From Acidobacteria bacterium RIFCSPLOWO2_02_FULL_61_28 (GTDB taxonomy: Bacteria; Acidobacteriota; Terriglobia; 2-12-FULL-54-10): a DNA stretch of 39,563 nucleotides. The notes under the pieces were generated by a model. That model was not told where the DNA came from. It did not search any database and saw nothing but the letters and a program-made list of their open reading frames with translations. The stretch spans positions 3,559-43,121 of the forward strand of contig MEKR01000158.1 of the NCBI GenBank assembly GCA_001767035.1, in the 5' to 3' direction. Both the position numbers and the translations under genes were made by a program. The first letter of the stretch is position 1. The number at the start of each line of letters is the position of its first letter. Positions 25,241-33,366 of the stretch are shown here, in pieces.

Positions 25241-25429
25241 TTAGGACTCCAAGGGTTCGCTGCCCGGCTCCAACTCTGGGCGAGGTTCTTCGTCCTGGTA
25301 CACCATCCGGTGTGAATCCGGAGTGTCGAGTTTTCGCTGTGTGCGGCGGGCCGCTTTCCGTTCCTGTTTCTCTTTTCTCGCCTGCTCTTTTTGCCGCTTT
25401 TGGAACGTGGTTCTCCCTCGCGTTGACAT
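25241..25429 (-). CDS. Small highly charged basic protein next to the RRM gene
   Basis: This 62-aa protein begins MSTRGRTTFQKRQKEQARKE. The Lys/Arg/Glu/Gln-rich first 40 residues should be one long helix, followed by an acidic Pro/Glu-rich tail (DEEPRPELEPGSEPLE). From memory, short ORFs of this type recur near RNA-binding protein genes in acidobacterial genomes, but I cannot verify that here. GGGAGGGAACCG precedes the ATG. A nucleic-acid-binding helper role is plausible but unproven. Confidence 0.65.
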   Translation of the reverse strand: MSTRGRTTFQKRQKEQARKEKQERKAARRTQRKLDTPDSHRMVYQDEEPRPELEPGSEPLES

Positions 25430-25492
25430 CGGTTCCCTCCCGGAATCATGCGGAGGACGCACCCTTTGTCCTCCACACTCAGTTCGCGCGCG

Positions 25493-25849
25493 CTACCAGC
25501 GTGGCTCGCGCGGCTGGCGCGCCGACCCGCGGTAATCGTCGCGGGAGTATTTCCCGCGGCCGCCGCCGCCGCCGCTGCCACCACCCCGGGGACCGCTCCG
25601 CTCCGGCTTGGGGCGCGCTTCGTTCACGTTCAAAGCGCGACCACCCACCTCTTTTCCATTGAGCGCCGCAATCGCTTTGGCCGCCTCCTCGTCATTGGCC
25701 ATTTCCACGAAAGCAAACCCGCGCGACCGGCCCGTGTCCCGGTCCGTCATCACCTGGATGCGCGTGATTTCCCCAAACGGTTCAAACAGCGCCTGCAGTT
25801 CGCTTTCGGTGGTTTGGAAACTCATATTTCCGACAAACAAATTCTTCAT
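25493..25849 (-). CDS. RRM-domain RNA-binding protein with glycine-rich tail
   Basis: This 118-aa protein has a single RNA recognition motif (residues 1-80): RNP2 is LFVGNM and RNP1 is RGFAFVEM, with the expected spacing. A Gly/Arg-rich tail (GPRGGGSGGGGGRGKYSRDD) follows. Bacterial Rbp proteins of this type bind RNA and are often cold-induced. ATG 25849 follows GAGGAGAAGAAGAGA. A predicted leader of about 170 nt precedes it, which fits post-transcriptional control. Confidence 0.95.
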   Translation of the reverse strand: MKNLFVGNMSFQTTESELQALFEPFGEITRIQVMTDRDTGRSRGFAFVEMANDEEAAKAIAALNGKEVGGRALNVNEARPKPERSGPRGGGSGGGGGRGKYSRDDYRGSARQPREPRW

Positions 25850-26025
25850 TCTCTTCTTCTCCTCAGGTTGCCGCTGCGCTTTCGGCGGAGCGGGGTTGGT
25901 AGCCAGGCTAATTACAGAACGGTTCTCAGCGCAGCTATCTCGGATTTGATGGAGTCAATTGGGCAGGAAGCAAACGATTTCCTCGTCTGTTTTCATACTA
26001 ACCGACTTCGCCAAATGCACGATTT

Positions 26026-26034
26026 ACTATACCA
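26026..26034 (-). promoter_or_regulatory. Extended -10 promoter of the RRM cassette
   Basis: TGG-TATAGT on the - strand (plus 26026-26034) is an extended -10 element without a good -35. The start would be near 26019, giving a leader of about 170 nt that contains a CCGCT...AGCGG hairpin close to the ribosome-binding site. Confidence 0.45.
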
Positions 26035-26070
26035 CGCCAGGAAGCGAAGGGGAAGCGAATTTGCGAGCCG

Positions 26071-26251
26071 GTAGTGTCTCAGTTTGACGTAAGGGCATGG
26101 GTTCACCTATGCCGAAAACCCGCCGCCGACGGGGGGGGGCTTCAGCCCCTGAGGTGCTTCCCTCAGCGGTTAAAACCGCTGGAGAATGCGCTGTTACGGC
26201 ACGGTTGAAACCGTGCCCTTACGGTCCAGAAAATTAAAACTCAGACATTAC
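26071..26251. repeat. Palindromic MITE-like element, family with GTAGTGTCTCAG ends
   Basis: This 181-bp unit has terminal inverted repeats (26071-26085 and 26237-26251) matching at 13 of 15 positions. Inside are the same four ordered palindromes as at 20205. They are GGCATGGGT-TC-ACCTATGCC (one mismatch that leaves a G-U pair), GGGCT-TC-AGCCC, 26166-26179 (GCGGTT-AA-AACCGC) and 26198-26217 (GGCACGGTT-GA-AACCGTGCC). No open frame of note. Confidence 0.87.
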
Positions 26252-26363
26252 CTGCGACCTCCCCCTACGGTCCCACCGCGCCAACGGCGCCGGACAGGAT
26301 CAATCCGTGGGTGGCAGTTCGAAGGAGCGGGAGACCGGCGCGCGGCGCGTCCCTCCCAGGCCA

Positions 26364-26420
26364 CTCCTGCGCCGCCGGCTTCCAGCGCAGCACCGGCCGG
26401 CGGGCGGCCTGGACTTCGCC
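26364..26420 (-). pseudogene. Orphan fragment of the gcvPB 3' end
   Basis: Bases 26381-26418 are identical to 30411-30448 in gcvPB. The similarity extends on both sides with a few substitutions and one 3-nt insertion. Read on the - strand it encodes EVQAARRPVLRWKP, the C-terminus of GcvPB, but lacks the stop codon and any upstream gene body. It lies between a palindromic element and the CPBP gene. Confidence 0.75.
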
Positions 26421-26468
26421 GGGCCGGTGCAATCACCAACGAAGGAGTGTCCTCATCCCTTCCTCTCC

Positions 26469-29400
26469 TCAAGTCTTCCGGGCGTGCTTGCCAGGAAACA
26501 GCATCCATCCCAGAACGGTTCCTGCCAAGGCCGCCAGCACAATTCCATTCCCGACGTAGAACGCCGCGGGCTGGGTGAGAAGTTCTACCGTGCCGTTGGC
26601 GACGCCCACGGAGAACAGGGCGGCCGGATAGGCGAGCGCGTTGTTCCGGAAAAACGCCGCCAGGATGCCGCCCAGGGCAGCGAGTGAAATCGCGCTTAGC
26701 ATCCAACCCACCAGGAATTCAGGGAAGGAACCGGCGTGCGAGGGACCCAGCACAACCACCAGAAGAATCATTGCTGCCCAGCTCCACCACGTGCGTGTGT
26801 TCCAACTCGACCAGAATATCCAGAGGAGAACCGCTACCGATGCGGCGCCGAAGAGCGCGGCCAGCGCCGCTCCCGAGAAGTGGGCGAGCGCGGGGGACCA
26901 AGTCGCCAACTCGGACGGCGCCAGAGCGATTCGGGGGGCCGCGTAAGCAGGAAATCGTTCGCCCACGAGCGCTCCGAGGTTGCGAATTGCGGCCGCCACT
27001 GCCAGGCAGAGGGCGACTGCGACGACGGCATCCCTCCGCCACACCTCGCGATCGGAGCGCTGGAGAACGCCGCGGGCGGCCGGGTAGAGACTGAAAGCGA
27101 ATGCTGCCGAAACCCACGCCAGAGCACCGGCCAGAATTGGAGCGGACGCCAGCCTCAGGCCGGTCCGGAGCCAATAGGTTCCGAGCGGAATGGCGGTTGA
27201 ATAACCCTGCTCGAAGGTGGGAATGCCGTTCAATACGGAAAGAGCGACCAGGATTGCTGCGCTCGCGCCCACCCCGGCGGAAGCGCCCCAGGGAAACCGA
27301 ACGCGACGCAACTGGGCAATAAACAGCATCACGATTTTGCCGGCCATTAACATGCCGAACAGCATCGGAACAGCGAGGAGGATCACGTGTGCGAGGCGAG
27401 TCGTCCGCTGCCGCCGCTCCCAGTCCTCGGGCAGCTTAAAATAGTCGGAAACGCCGACGACTTCGTCACCCGCAATTTCCACTTGCGCCCGGTAACGCGC
27501 TTCCCCGACATTGCGCGGGTCGCCCGGCTTCGCTTGCCACACAAACGTATAATCCGTGCGCGCCTTGCGTTTCACTTCCCGAGAATCTTGCAGCTCGAAT
27601 TCGGAGAGGCGATAGCCATGATCGGCAAGCGTTCTTTCGGTGAGGGCGCGGGCGTCCTGGAGTGAAAGCGCATTGCCCGGCGCGTTCTCATCCACGAGAT
27701 GGCGGTGGTCCACAAACTGGCCGGTCATGGCATCGAAGTAGACGTGGTGCTCTTCCCTCTCGAGGGGACGAAAGTACCGAACTTCCCACACAACCATTTG
27801 TGTCGCCTGGCGGTACGTCTGATCCGCCTCCCGCAGGGAAAGGGATTCGAGAAAGTAGCGCACCGCCAGCGGATCCACGTTGTTGGAGAGCCGGGCAACG
27901 CGATGATACTTCGTCGGATCAATCCCATGTTCTTTGAGGTAGGCGTCGCCGGCGCGCGCGGCGTCGCGAGACGTCATGCCGATCCTGACGCCGTCCCCGA
28001 AACGATAGGCAGGAACAAGAGCGACCGCGATGCCGACGATGGTCACGGCCGCCGCCAGAGTGAGGCGTCGCGCGCTCAAGGGCACATACGCTGGTCCGGC
28101 CGGAGCCTCCTGCTGTTCTTCCGTTCGCGGAGGCCGGTGAACTCCCTCCGACAAGTTAGTGAGCGGCGACTCATCCACGAACGTACCCGAGCGCCAGTAA
28201 GCGGCCAGCGCAATCAGGAACGGCACAAGCATGATCCCGGCGGCGGCTGTTCCCGAAATCATCAGATAGGGGTCTGGAGAACGCACGAGCAGAAACGCGG
28301 TATAGAGTGCGTCCACCGAGTAATGCCAGATCAGCGGCGCCATGATTCCAAACCGCATCATGACTAACGCGATCAGGATCCCGGCGATGCCGACCTCGAC
28401 ACCGCGGATGTAAAAAGGCTGATTGGGGTACGAAGAGTGAAGAAAGCCCCAGTTGAAAGAGGACAGCAGGATCGCGAGCGGCCACGAGCGCAACCATCGG
28501 GCCAGAAACGGAATCGCGAACGCCCGGAATTGCATCTCTTCCGACACGGCAGGAAGGAATCCCATGAGCAGCGCCCCCGCCCAGGGAATCGCCGTGTTGA
28601 GCTGGTTCGTGAAGGGAACCTCGGCGGGCGCCCAGGCGCCCAGCCCGGAAGCGAGCAGATAGAACAGCGTCTGATACGCGAAGAAGAAAAATGTGAGCGC
28701 GACCCCGACTACGCTCGCCATAAAGAAGGAACGGGTGCGGATGCCCTCCCAGTGGAGATACCGGCGCAGCGAAACCATGGCCGGGAATCCCTCGCGGTAG
28801 ACCGGTTCCGCAGCCGCGACCAGGAGAAAGACAGACGCGCCTACGCCCCCGGCTCCCAGGATTGCTCGCGCCAGGTATCCGGCCAGAAAGCTTGTATAAG
28901 GATCCGTTGTCGGGTACGCGAACACGGCCACCGAAAAATTGTTGGCTTGTCCCAACAAATGCAGGATCGCTCCCACAATCCCGACGCGCAACGCGGCGCG
29001 GACGGGGACGTCGTGGTCCCGCAAGCGCAAAATCAGAGTGACCAGCATGGCCAGGGCGAGTCCCCCGAAGAACACCTGACTGACGAACTGCGCCGACTGG
29101 TTTCGCGACCGCAGTTGCTCGTAGTCGCGGCTCCATTGTTCCGGGATGTGGACGAATTCCGCGTAGCCGGCAACTTCCTCGCCGGCGACCGCAACCGCAA
29201 TGCGCACGCTCCCATCGCCGAGGTCGGGGCTTCTGCGCTTCCAGGTAAAGACATGGTCGGTGCGGGCGGGTCGCCGGTTGCTGCTCGAATCCACAAATTC
29301 CAGATCGCCCAATTCAATCTGCAGGACCCGGCTCACAAACGCTTCGGCGATCCTGCGGGCGCTGTCCCCGTCGAGATTCGCGCCTGCCTTGCTTTCCGGT

Positions 29401-29804
29401 ATCTGGTGGTTGAATCCGACCACCTCCCCATTGGGCGTTATCTCGACACGGAATTCCTCCCGTTGTTGCGGTTGAAACCAGCGATGCGACCAACGCCATA
29501 GCCGAATGGGACCGCTGGTCAGTTGATTCATACGGTCGAGACCCTGCGTCCGCTCCAGATACAGCTTGGCCGTGGTGTCATAGGTGAAGATGGCTGCGTG
29601 GCGGTAGCGGTCAACCGATAGCCCTCGGTCCGACAGGAACCGCAAAGCAATCGCCTCCGAATCGCCCCGGCCCACGCGAAGATTCAGGCTGGCCTCTGGA
29701 AATGCCCGCCCAAAGTACCGGACGGCAATCCCGAGAGATACAGCAGCTACCACCACCGCGATGGCAATGATCTTGTAGTTTGCTGACGTCAACTTGATGG
29801 GCAC
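26469..29804 (-). CDS. Giant internally duplicated CPBP-type intramembrane protease
   Basis: This 1,111-aa membrane protein has, in order: one membrane segment (11-30); an extracytoplasmic domain (48-230); a membrane block with the CPBP (CAAX-protease-like) site, SEEMQFR (Glu422, Glu423, Arg427), FNWGFLHSS (His456) and HYSVD (His494, Asp498); a second extracytoplasmic domain (about 612-800) clearly related to the first; and a second membrane block lacking the catalytic motifs. The repeated domain shows as RTDHVFTWKRRSPDLGD / RTDYTFVWQAKPGDPRN and FVHIPEQW / YFKLPEDW. The start is GTG 29804. Substrates are unknown; typical CPBP proteins are only 200-300 aa. Confidence 0.88.
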   Translation of the reverse strand: MPIKLTSANYKIIAIAVVVAAVSLGIAVRYFGRAFPEASLNLRVGRGDSEAIALRFLSDRGLSVDRYRHAAIFTYDTTAKLYLERTQGLDRMNQLTSGPIRLWRWSHRWFQPQQREEFRVEITPNGEVVGFNHQIPESKAGANLDGDSARRIAEAFVSRVLQIELGDLEFVDSSSNRRPARTDHVFTWKRRSPDLGDGSVRIAVAVAGEEVAGYAEFVHIPEQWSRDYEQLRSRNQSAQFVSQVFFGGLALAMLVTLILRLRDHDVPVRAALRVGIVGAILHLLGQANNFSVAVFAYPTTDPYTSFLAGYLARAILGAGGVGASVFLLVAAAEPVYREGFPAMVSLRRYLHWEGIRTRSFFMASVVGVALTFFFFAYQTLFYLLASGLGAWAPAEVPFTNQLNTAIPWAGALLMGFLPAVSEEMQFRAFAIPFLARWLRSWPLAILLSSFNWGFLHSSYPNQPFYIRGVEVGIAGILIALVMMRFGIMAPLIWHYSVDALYTAFLLVRSPDPYLMISGTAAAGIMLVPFLIALAAYWRSGTFVDESPLTNLSEGVHRPPRTEEQQEAPAGPAYVPLSARRLTLAAAVTIVGIAVALVPAYRFGDGVRIGMTSRDAARAGDAYLKEHGIDPTKYHRVARLSNNVDPLAVRYFLESLSLREADQTYRQATQMVVWEVRYFRPLEREEHHVYFDAMTGQFVDHRHLVDENAPGNALSLQDARALTERTLADHGYRLSEFELQDSREVKRKARTDYTFVWQAKPGDPRNVGEARYRAQVEIAGDEVVGVSDYFKLPEDWERRQRTTRLAHVILLAVPMLFGMLMAGKIVMLFIAQLRRVRFPWGASAGVGASAAILVALSVLNGIPTFEQGYSTAIPLGTYWLRTGLRLASAPILAGALAWVSAAFAFSLYPAARGVLQRSDREVWRRDAVVAVALCLAVAAAIRNLGALVGERFPAYAAPRIALAPSELATWSPALAHFSGAALAALFGAASVAVLLWIFWSSWNTRTWWSWAAMILLVVVLGPSHAGSFPEFLVGWMLSAISLAALGGILAAFFRNNALAYPAALFSVGVANGTVELLTQPAAFYVGNGIVLAALAGTVLGWMLFPGKHARKT

Positions 29805-29907
29805 AGAATCCCCCCCGGCCTTTGCAGGAACAGGCCAAAGCTAATCGGAGCGGAAGGCCGGTGTCAAGGGCGATCAGAAAGATGCGATTTCAATTCAGAG
29901 AGAGGGC

Positions 29908-30360
29908 TAGACCATTTCCAGGGTTGTTGTGAAGTGCTTTCGTCAGGGCACGACTTTAGTCGTGCCGGAACGAGCGGCCCAAGAGGGGAAGGGCTTCAGC
30001 CCCTGAGGACTGACCCGCAGCGGTTAAAGCCGGCCGATTGGCCAGACTTTTTCGGCATGGCTGAACCTGGATTATTCATGAGATTCGGGGGAATCGCAGC
30101 CCCGGAAGGGGCGGAAGCATGTGGCCCACGGCGATCGCCGTGGGAGAGCGGGCGATGGCGTTTCAGCCCCGGCAGGGGCGACAGACGATCCGCAGACTGT
30201 CGCGCCGAATTTTCTGTCGCCCCTCTGGGGCTTGCTCGGAACCAACCCCTGGTCCCACGGCTTGTGCCGTGGGCCAGAATCTGTCGCGCCTCCGGCGCTA
30301 GCCGTGGGGGAAGGTTCATTTGTATCGGATTCATGAATAATCCAGGTTCAGCCATGCCCT
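29908..30360. repeat. Palindromic element, copy 3, expanded
   Basis: The left end, TAGACCATTTCC...GTTG at 29908-29931, matches the reverse complement of 20535-20558 at about 20 of 24 positions. It is followed by GGCACGACT-TT-AGTCGTGCC, GGGCT-TC-AGCCCCTGAGG and a decayed GCGGTTAAAGC palindrome. The fourth palindrome is split open by the large inverted repeat described separately. The right end before gcvPB (CCCTGACGGAACTTCAC) is complementary to the left-end segment GTGAAGTGCTTTCGTCAGGG. Confidence 0.8.
30054..30358. repeat. Perfect 28-bp inverted repeat enclosing nested hairpins
   Basis: Positions 30054-30081 and 30331-30358 are exact reverse complements (GGCATGGCTGAACC...TCATGA). Between them lie further complementary pairs: AGCCCCGGCAGGGGCGACAG with TCTGTCGCCCCTCTGGGGC, and GCCCACGGCGATCGCCGTGG with CCCACGGCTTGTGCCGTGG. 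The 305-bp block could fold into one composite hairpin or cruciform. Open frames on both strands mirror each other and are artefacts of this symmetry. Confidence 0.9.
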
Positions 30361-30393
30361 GACGGAACTTCACTGCGCGGAATGCTTCACCCG

Positions 30394-31893
30394 TTACTCT
30401 TGCGCCGGTTTCCAGCGCAGCACCGGCCGGCGGGCGGCCTGGACTTCGTCGAGGCGGCGGAGGCGCGTCGAGTGCGGCGCGCTCAGGACCGTCTGCGGCT
30501 CCTGCTCCGCCTCGCGCGCAATGGACAGCAAGGCATCGGCCAGCAGATCCAGCTCCTGTTTGCTCTCGCTCTCGGTCGGCTCGATCATCAGGGCGCCGGA
30601 CACGATCAGCGGGAAGCTGACGGTGTAGGGGTGGAATCCGTAATCAATCAGGCGCTTGGCGATGTCGCCGGTGTGGACTCCGTGCCGCGCCTGGTGTTTG
30701 TCGCTGAAGACGCACTCGTGGAGCGTCGGCGCGCGATACGGCAGGTCGTAGGCGCCTTCCAGGCGCTTGCGGAGATACACGGAATTCAGGACCGCGTCCT
30801 CCGTGCTTTGTCTCAAGCCTTCCGCACCGTTCGCCAGGATGTACGCCAGCGCGCGCAGCAGCACGCCGAAGTTCCCGCAAAAAGCCCGGACGCGCCCGAT
30901 GGTCTGCGGCCGGTCGAACTCGAGCGCCAGCGAGCCGTCCACGTTCTCACGGATCAGCGGCACGGGCAGGAACGGCTCCAGAATCTTCTTGACGGCTACC
31001 GGCCCGGCGCCCGGTCCGCCGCCGCCGTGCGGTGTGGAGAAGGTTTTGTGCAGGTTCAGGTGCAGGACGTCCACGCCGAAGTCGCCCGGGCGGCTCACGC
31101 CCACCAGCGCGTTCATGTTCGCGCCGTCCATGTAGATCAGGCCGCCGCGGGAGTGCACGATCTCGCCGATGGCCGTGATCTGCCGCTCGAAAATCCCGAG
31201 CGTATTGGGATTGGTGAGCATCAGCGCCGCGACTTCCTCGTCCATGAGGCGGTCGAGATGGACGAGGTCCACCGTTCCCTCGCTGTTCGAAGCAACGCTC
31301 ACGGTCTGATAGCCGACGATCGCGGCGGAGGCGGGGTTGGTGCCGTGCGCGGAATCCGGGATCAAAACTTTCTTCCTGGGATTGCCCTGCCTCTCGTGAT
31401 AAGCCCGCACGAGCAGCATCCCCGTCATCTCGCCGTGCGCGCCGGCCGCCGGCTGCAACGTGATGGCGTCCATGCCAACGATTTCGACCAGGGCCTTCGA
31501 TAGGTCCCGGAGAATCCGCAGGCAGCCTTGAGAAAGCGACTCCGGCTGGCAGGGGTGCGCGTTGCTCAGGCCGTCGAGGCGCGCGACCACTTCGTTGATC
31601 TTCGGGTTGTACTTCATCGTGCAGGAGCCGAGCAGGTATGCGCCGGTATCCACGCCGTAATTCCATGTGGAGAGGCGCGTGAAGTGCCGCACCACCTCGA
31701 TCTCACTCACTTCGGGGAATCCCGCAAGCTCCGCCCGGACGTACTCCGGGCCGAGCGCCTCGGCCGGCCCCGCCAGCGGCACGTCGAGCGGAGGCAGTTG
31801 GTACGCCGCCTTGCCGGGCGAGCTTAACTCAAAGATCAGCCGCTCGTTCTGGCTGACGTGCCGCGCGGCTTTCTGGATGTCTTGATCTGACAT
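30394..31893 (-). CDS. gcvPB: Glycine dehydrogenase (decarboxylating) subunit 2
   Basis: The protein has 499 residues from ATG 31893 (MSDQDIQKAARHVSQNE). This is the catalytic half of the split P protein. The PLP lysine lies in HLNLHKTFSTPHGGGGPGAG, and ANMNALVGV and IPDSAHGTNPASA are conserved. With GcvPA it decarboxylates glycine and transfers the aminomethyl group to lipoyl-GcvH. It is the last gene of the gcv operon. Its C-terminal coding sequence is partly duplicated at 26364. An upstream frame to 31983 runs into a repeat and is rejected. Confidence 0.97.
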   Translation of the reverse strand: MSDQDIQKAARHVSQNERLIFELSSPGKAAYQLPPLDVPLAGPAEALGPEYVRAELAGFPEVSEIEVVRHFTRLSTWNYGVDTGAYLLGSCTMKYNPKINEVVARLDGLSNAHPCQPESLSQGCLRILRDLSKALVEIVGMDAITLQPAAGAHGEMTGMLLVRAYHERQGNPRKKVLIPDSAHGTNPASAAIVGYQTVSVASNSEGTVDLVHLDRLMDEEVAALMLTNPNTLGIFERQITAIGEIVHSRGGLIYMDGANMNALVGVSRPGDFGVDVLHLNLHKTFSTPHGGGGPGAGPVAVKKILEPFLPVPLIRENVDGSLALEFDRPQTIGRVRAFCGNFGVLLRALAYILANGAEGLRQSTEDAVLNSVYLRKRLEGAYDLPYRAPTLHECVFSDKHQARHGVHTGDIAKRLIDYGFHPYTVSFPLIVSGALMIEPTESESKQELDLLADALLSIAREAEQEPQTVLSAPHSTRLRRLDEVQAARRPVLRWKPAQE

Positions 31894-31904
31894 GATAGAA
31901 AAGT

Positions 31905-32009
31905 GGTAGCCACGGCACGCCTTTTCGTGCCGTGGGCTTTTGACCGTGGGTTTTTCGCCGCAACGAGCACGGAACGTACCCACGGCATAGACAACATGCC
32001 GTGGCTACC
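31905..32009. repeat. Two-hairpin repeat between gcvPA and gcvPB
   Basis: The outer perfect 13-bp inverted repeat is GGTAGCCACGGCA (31905-31917) and TGCCGTGGCTACC (31997-32009). Inside are the hairpins GCCACGGCACG/CGTGCCGTGGGC and 31980-32004 (CCACGGCAT/ATGCCGTGG). The second hairpin is shared with 21763-21787. The gcvPA stop codon lies within the right arm. Confidence 0.85.
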
Positions 32010-33330
32010 CCGTCATGATCTTCACCAATTGGTCCATCTTTTCCCGGCTGGCCGTTTCCGTGAAACAGAACAGCACGTCGCCGGCAAGCTCCGGATAAAA
32101 CCGCCCGAGATCGAGGCCGCTGATGATTTTCTGTTCGCGCAACCGTTCCTGTTGGCGCGGACGGTCTCCGATTCCGGCCACCACCAACTCGTTGAAATAC
32201 GGGCCGCGAAAACGAAGCCGCGCCCCGGCGGCGCGAAACCGCTCGGCAGCGTAGCGCGATTTCGATAGATTCTGCATCGCCAGCTCGCGCAAGCCCTGCT
32301 TGCCGTAAACCGAGAGAAAGATGGTGACCATCAACGCGCACAGCGCCTGGTTGGTGCAGATGTTGGAAGTCGCCTTCTCCCTGCGGATGTGCTGCTCGCG
32401 CGTGGCCAGCGTCAGGCAGAAGCCGCGCCTGCCCTCGGCATCGGTGGTCTGGCCGACCAGGCGTCCGGGCATGCTGCGGAGATATTTCTCTCGCGCCGCG
32501 AGGAAGCCGACGTACGGCCCGCCGTAGCTCATCGGGACGCCGAAGGATTGCGCCTCGCCCGCCACGATGTCCGCCTCCGCGGGAGGCCGCAGAATGCCGA
32601 GCGAAACCGGCTCGGCGACCATCACGATCAGGAGCGCCCCGGCGGATTGGGCGCGTGACGCCAGCGCCGCGATGTCCTCCACGATCCCGAAAAAGTTGGG
32701 CGATTGCACGACGACCGCCGAGACATCGGACCCCAGGCGCTCGGTGAGCGCCGCCGTTTCAAGCTGCCCGCTCTCGGCGAACGGGACCTCGTCGAGCGCG
32801 ATGTTCTGGTGCTGAAGGTAAGTGGTCAGAACCTGCCGGTACTCCGGATGCACCGACCGTGCCACCAGGACGCGTTTCCGGCCGTTGGCGCGGATCGCCA
32901 TCAGCACCGACTCCGGCAACGCCGTGGAGCCGTCGTACAAAGACGCGTTGGCCACGTCCATGCCGGTCAACTGGCACATCAACGTCTGGAACTCGAAGAT
33001 CGCCTGCAACGTGCCCTGGCTGATCTCGGGCTGATAGGGCGTGTACGCCGTATAAAACTCGCTGCGCGAAATCATAGCGTCCACGACCGACGGGCGGTAG
33101 TGGTCATAAGCGCCCGCGCCCAGGAAGCAGGCCACGTCGCGCGCATTCTCCGCCGCCCGTTTCTTGAAATAGTCCAGAATCTCCGGCTCGGACTGGCCCG
33201 GCCCCAGCGTCAACGGGTTCCGCGACCGGACCTCGGCGGGAATCGAGGCGAAGAGCTGCTCGACGGAGTCGCAGCCAATCTCCTGAAGCATCTGCCGGCG
33301 TTCGTCGGGCGATTTGGGAAGGTAGCGCAT
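32005..33330 (-). CDS. gcvPA: Glycine dehydrogenase (decarboxylating) subunit 1
   Basis: This 441-aa protein is the N-terminal-type half of the split P protein. RYLPKSPDERRQMLQEIG, FLGAGAYDHYRPSVVDAMI, then YTPYQPEISQGTLQAIFEFQ are conserved. It is needed for the heterotetrameric glycine decarboxylase. ATG at 33330. It lies 36 bp after gcvH and 111 bp before gcvPB, the latter gap being filled by a repeat element whose right arm supplies the TAG stop. Confidence 0.97.
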   Translation of the reverse strand: MRYLPKSPDERRQMLQEIGCDSVEQLFASIPAEVRSRNPLTLGPGQSEPEILDYFKKRAAENARDVACFLGAGAYDHYRPSVVDAMISRSEFYTAYTPYQPEISQGTLQAIFEFQTLMCQLTGMDVANASLYDGSTALPESVLMAIRANGRKRVLVARSVHPEYRQVLTTYLQHQNIALDEVPFAESGQLETAALTERLGSDVSAVVVQSPNFFGIVEDIAALASRAQSAGALLIVMVAEPVSLGILRPPAEADIVAGEAQSFGVPMSYGGPYVGFLAAREKYLRSMPGRLVGQTTDAEGRRGFCLTLATREQHIRREKATSNICTNQALCALMVTIFLSVYGKQGLRELAMQNLSKSRYAAERFRAAGARLRFRGPYFNELVVAGIGDRPRQQERLREQKIISGLDLGRFYPELAGDVLFCFTETASREKMDQLVKIMTG

Positions 33331-33366
33331 CGTGGTTCGGGAAAAGCAGCGGGGAGATTGAAACCC

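Noticed and set aside
29934-30373. Open frames on both strands in the CPBP-gcvPB gap
   Set aside because: They start with nearly the same residues because the DNA is an inverted repeat; not protein-coding.
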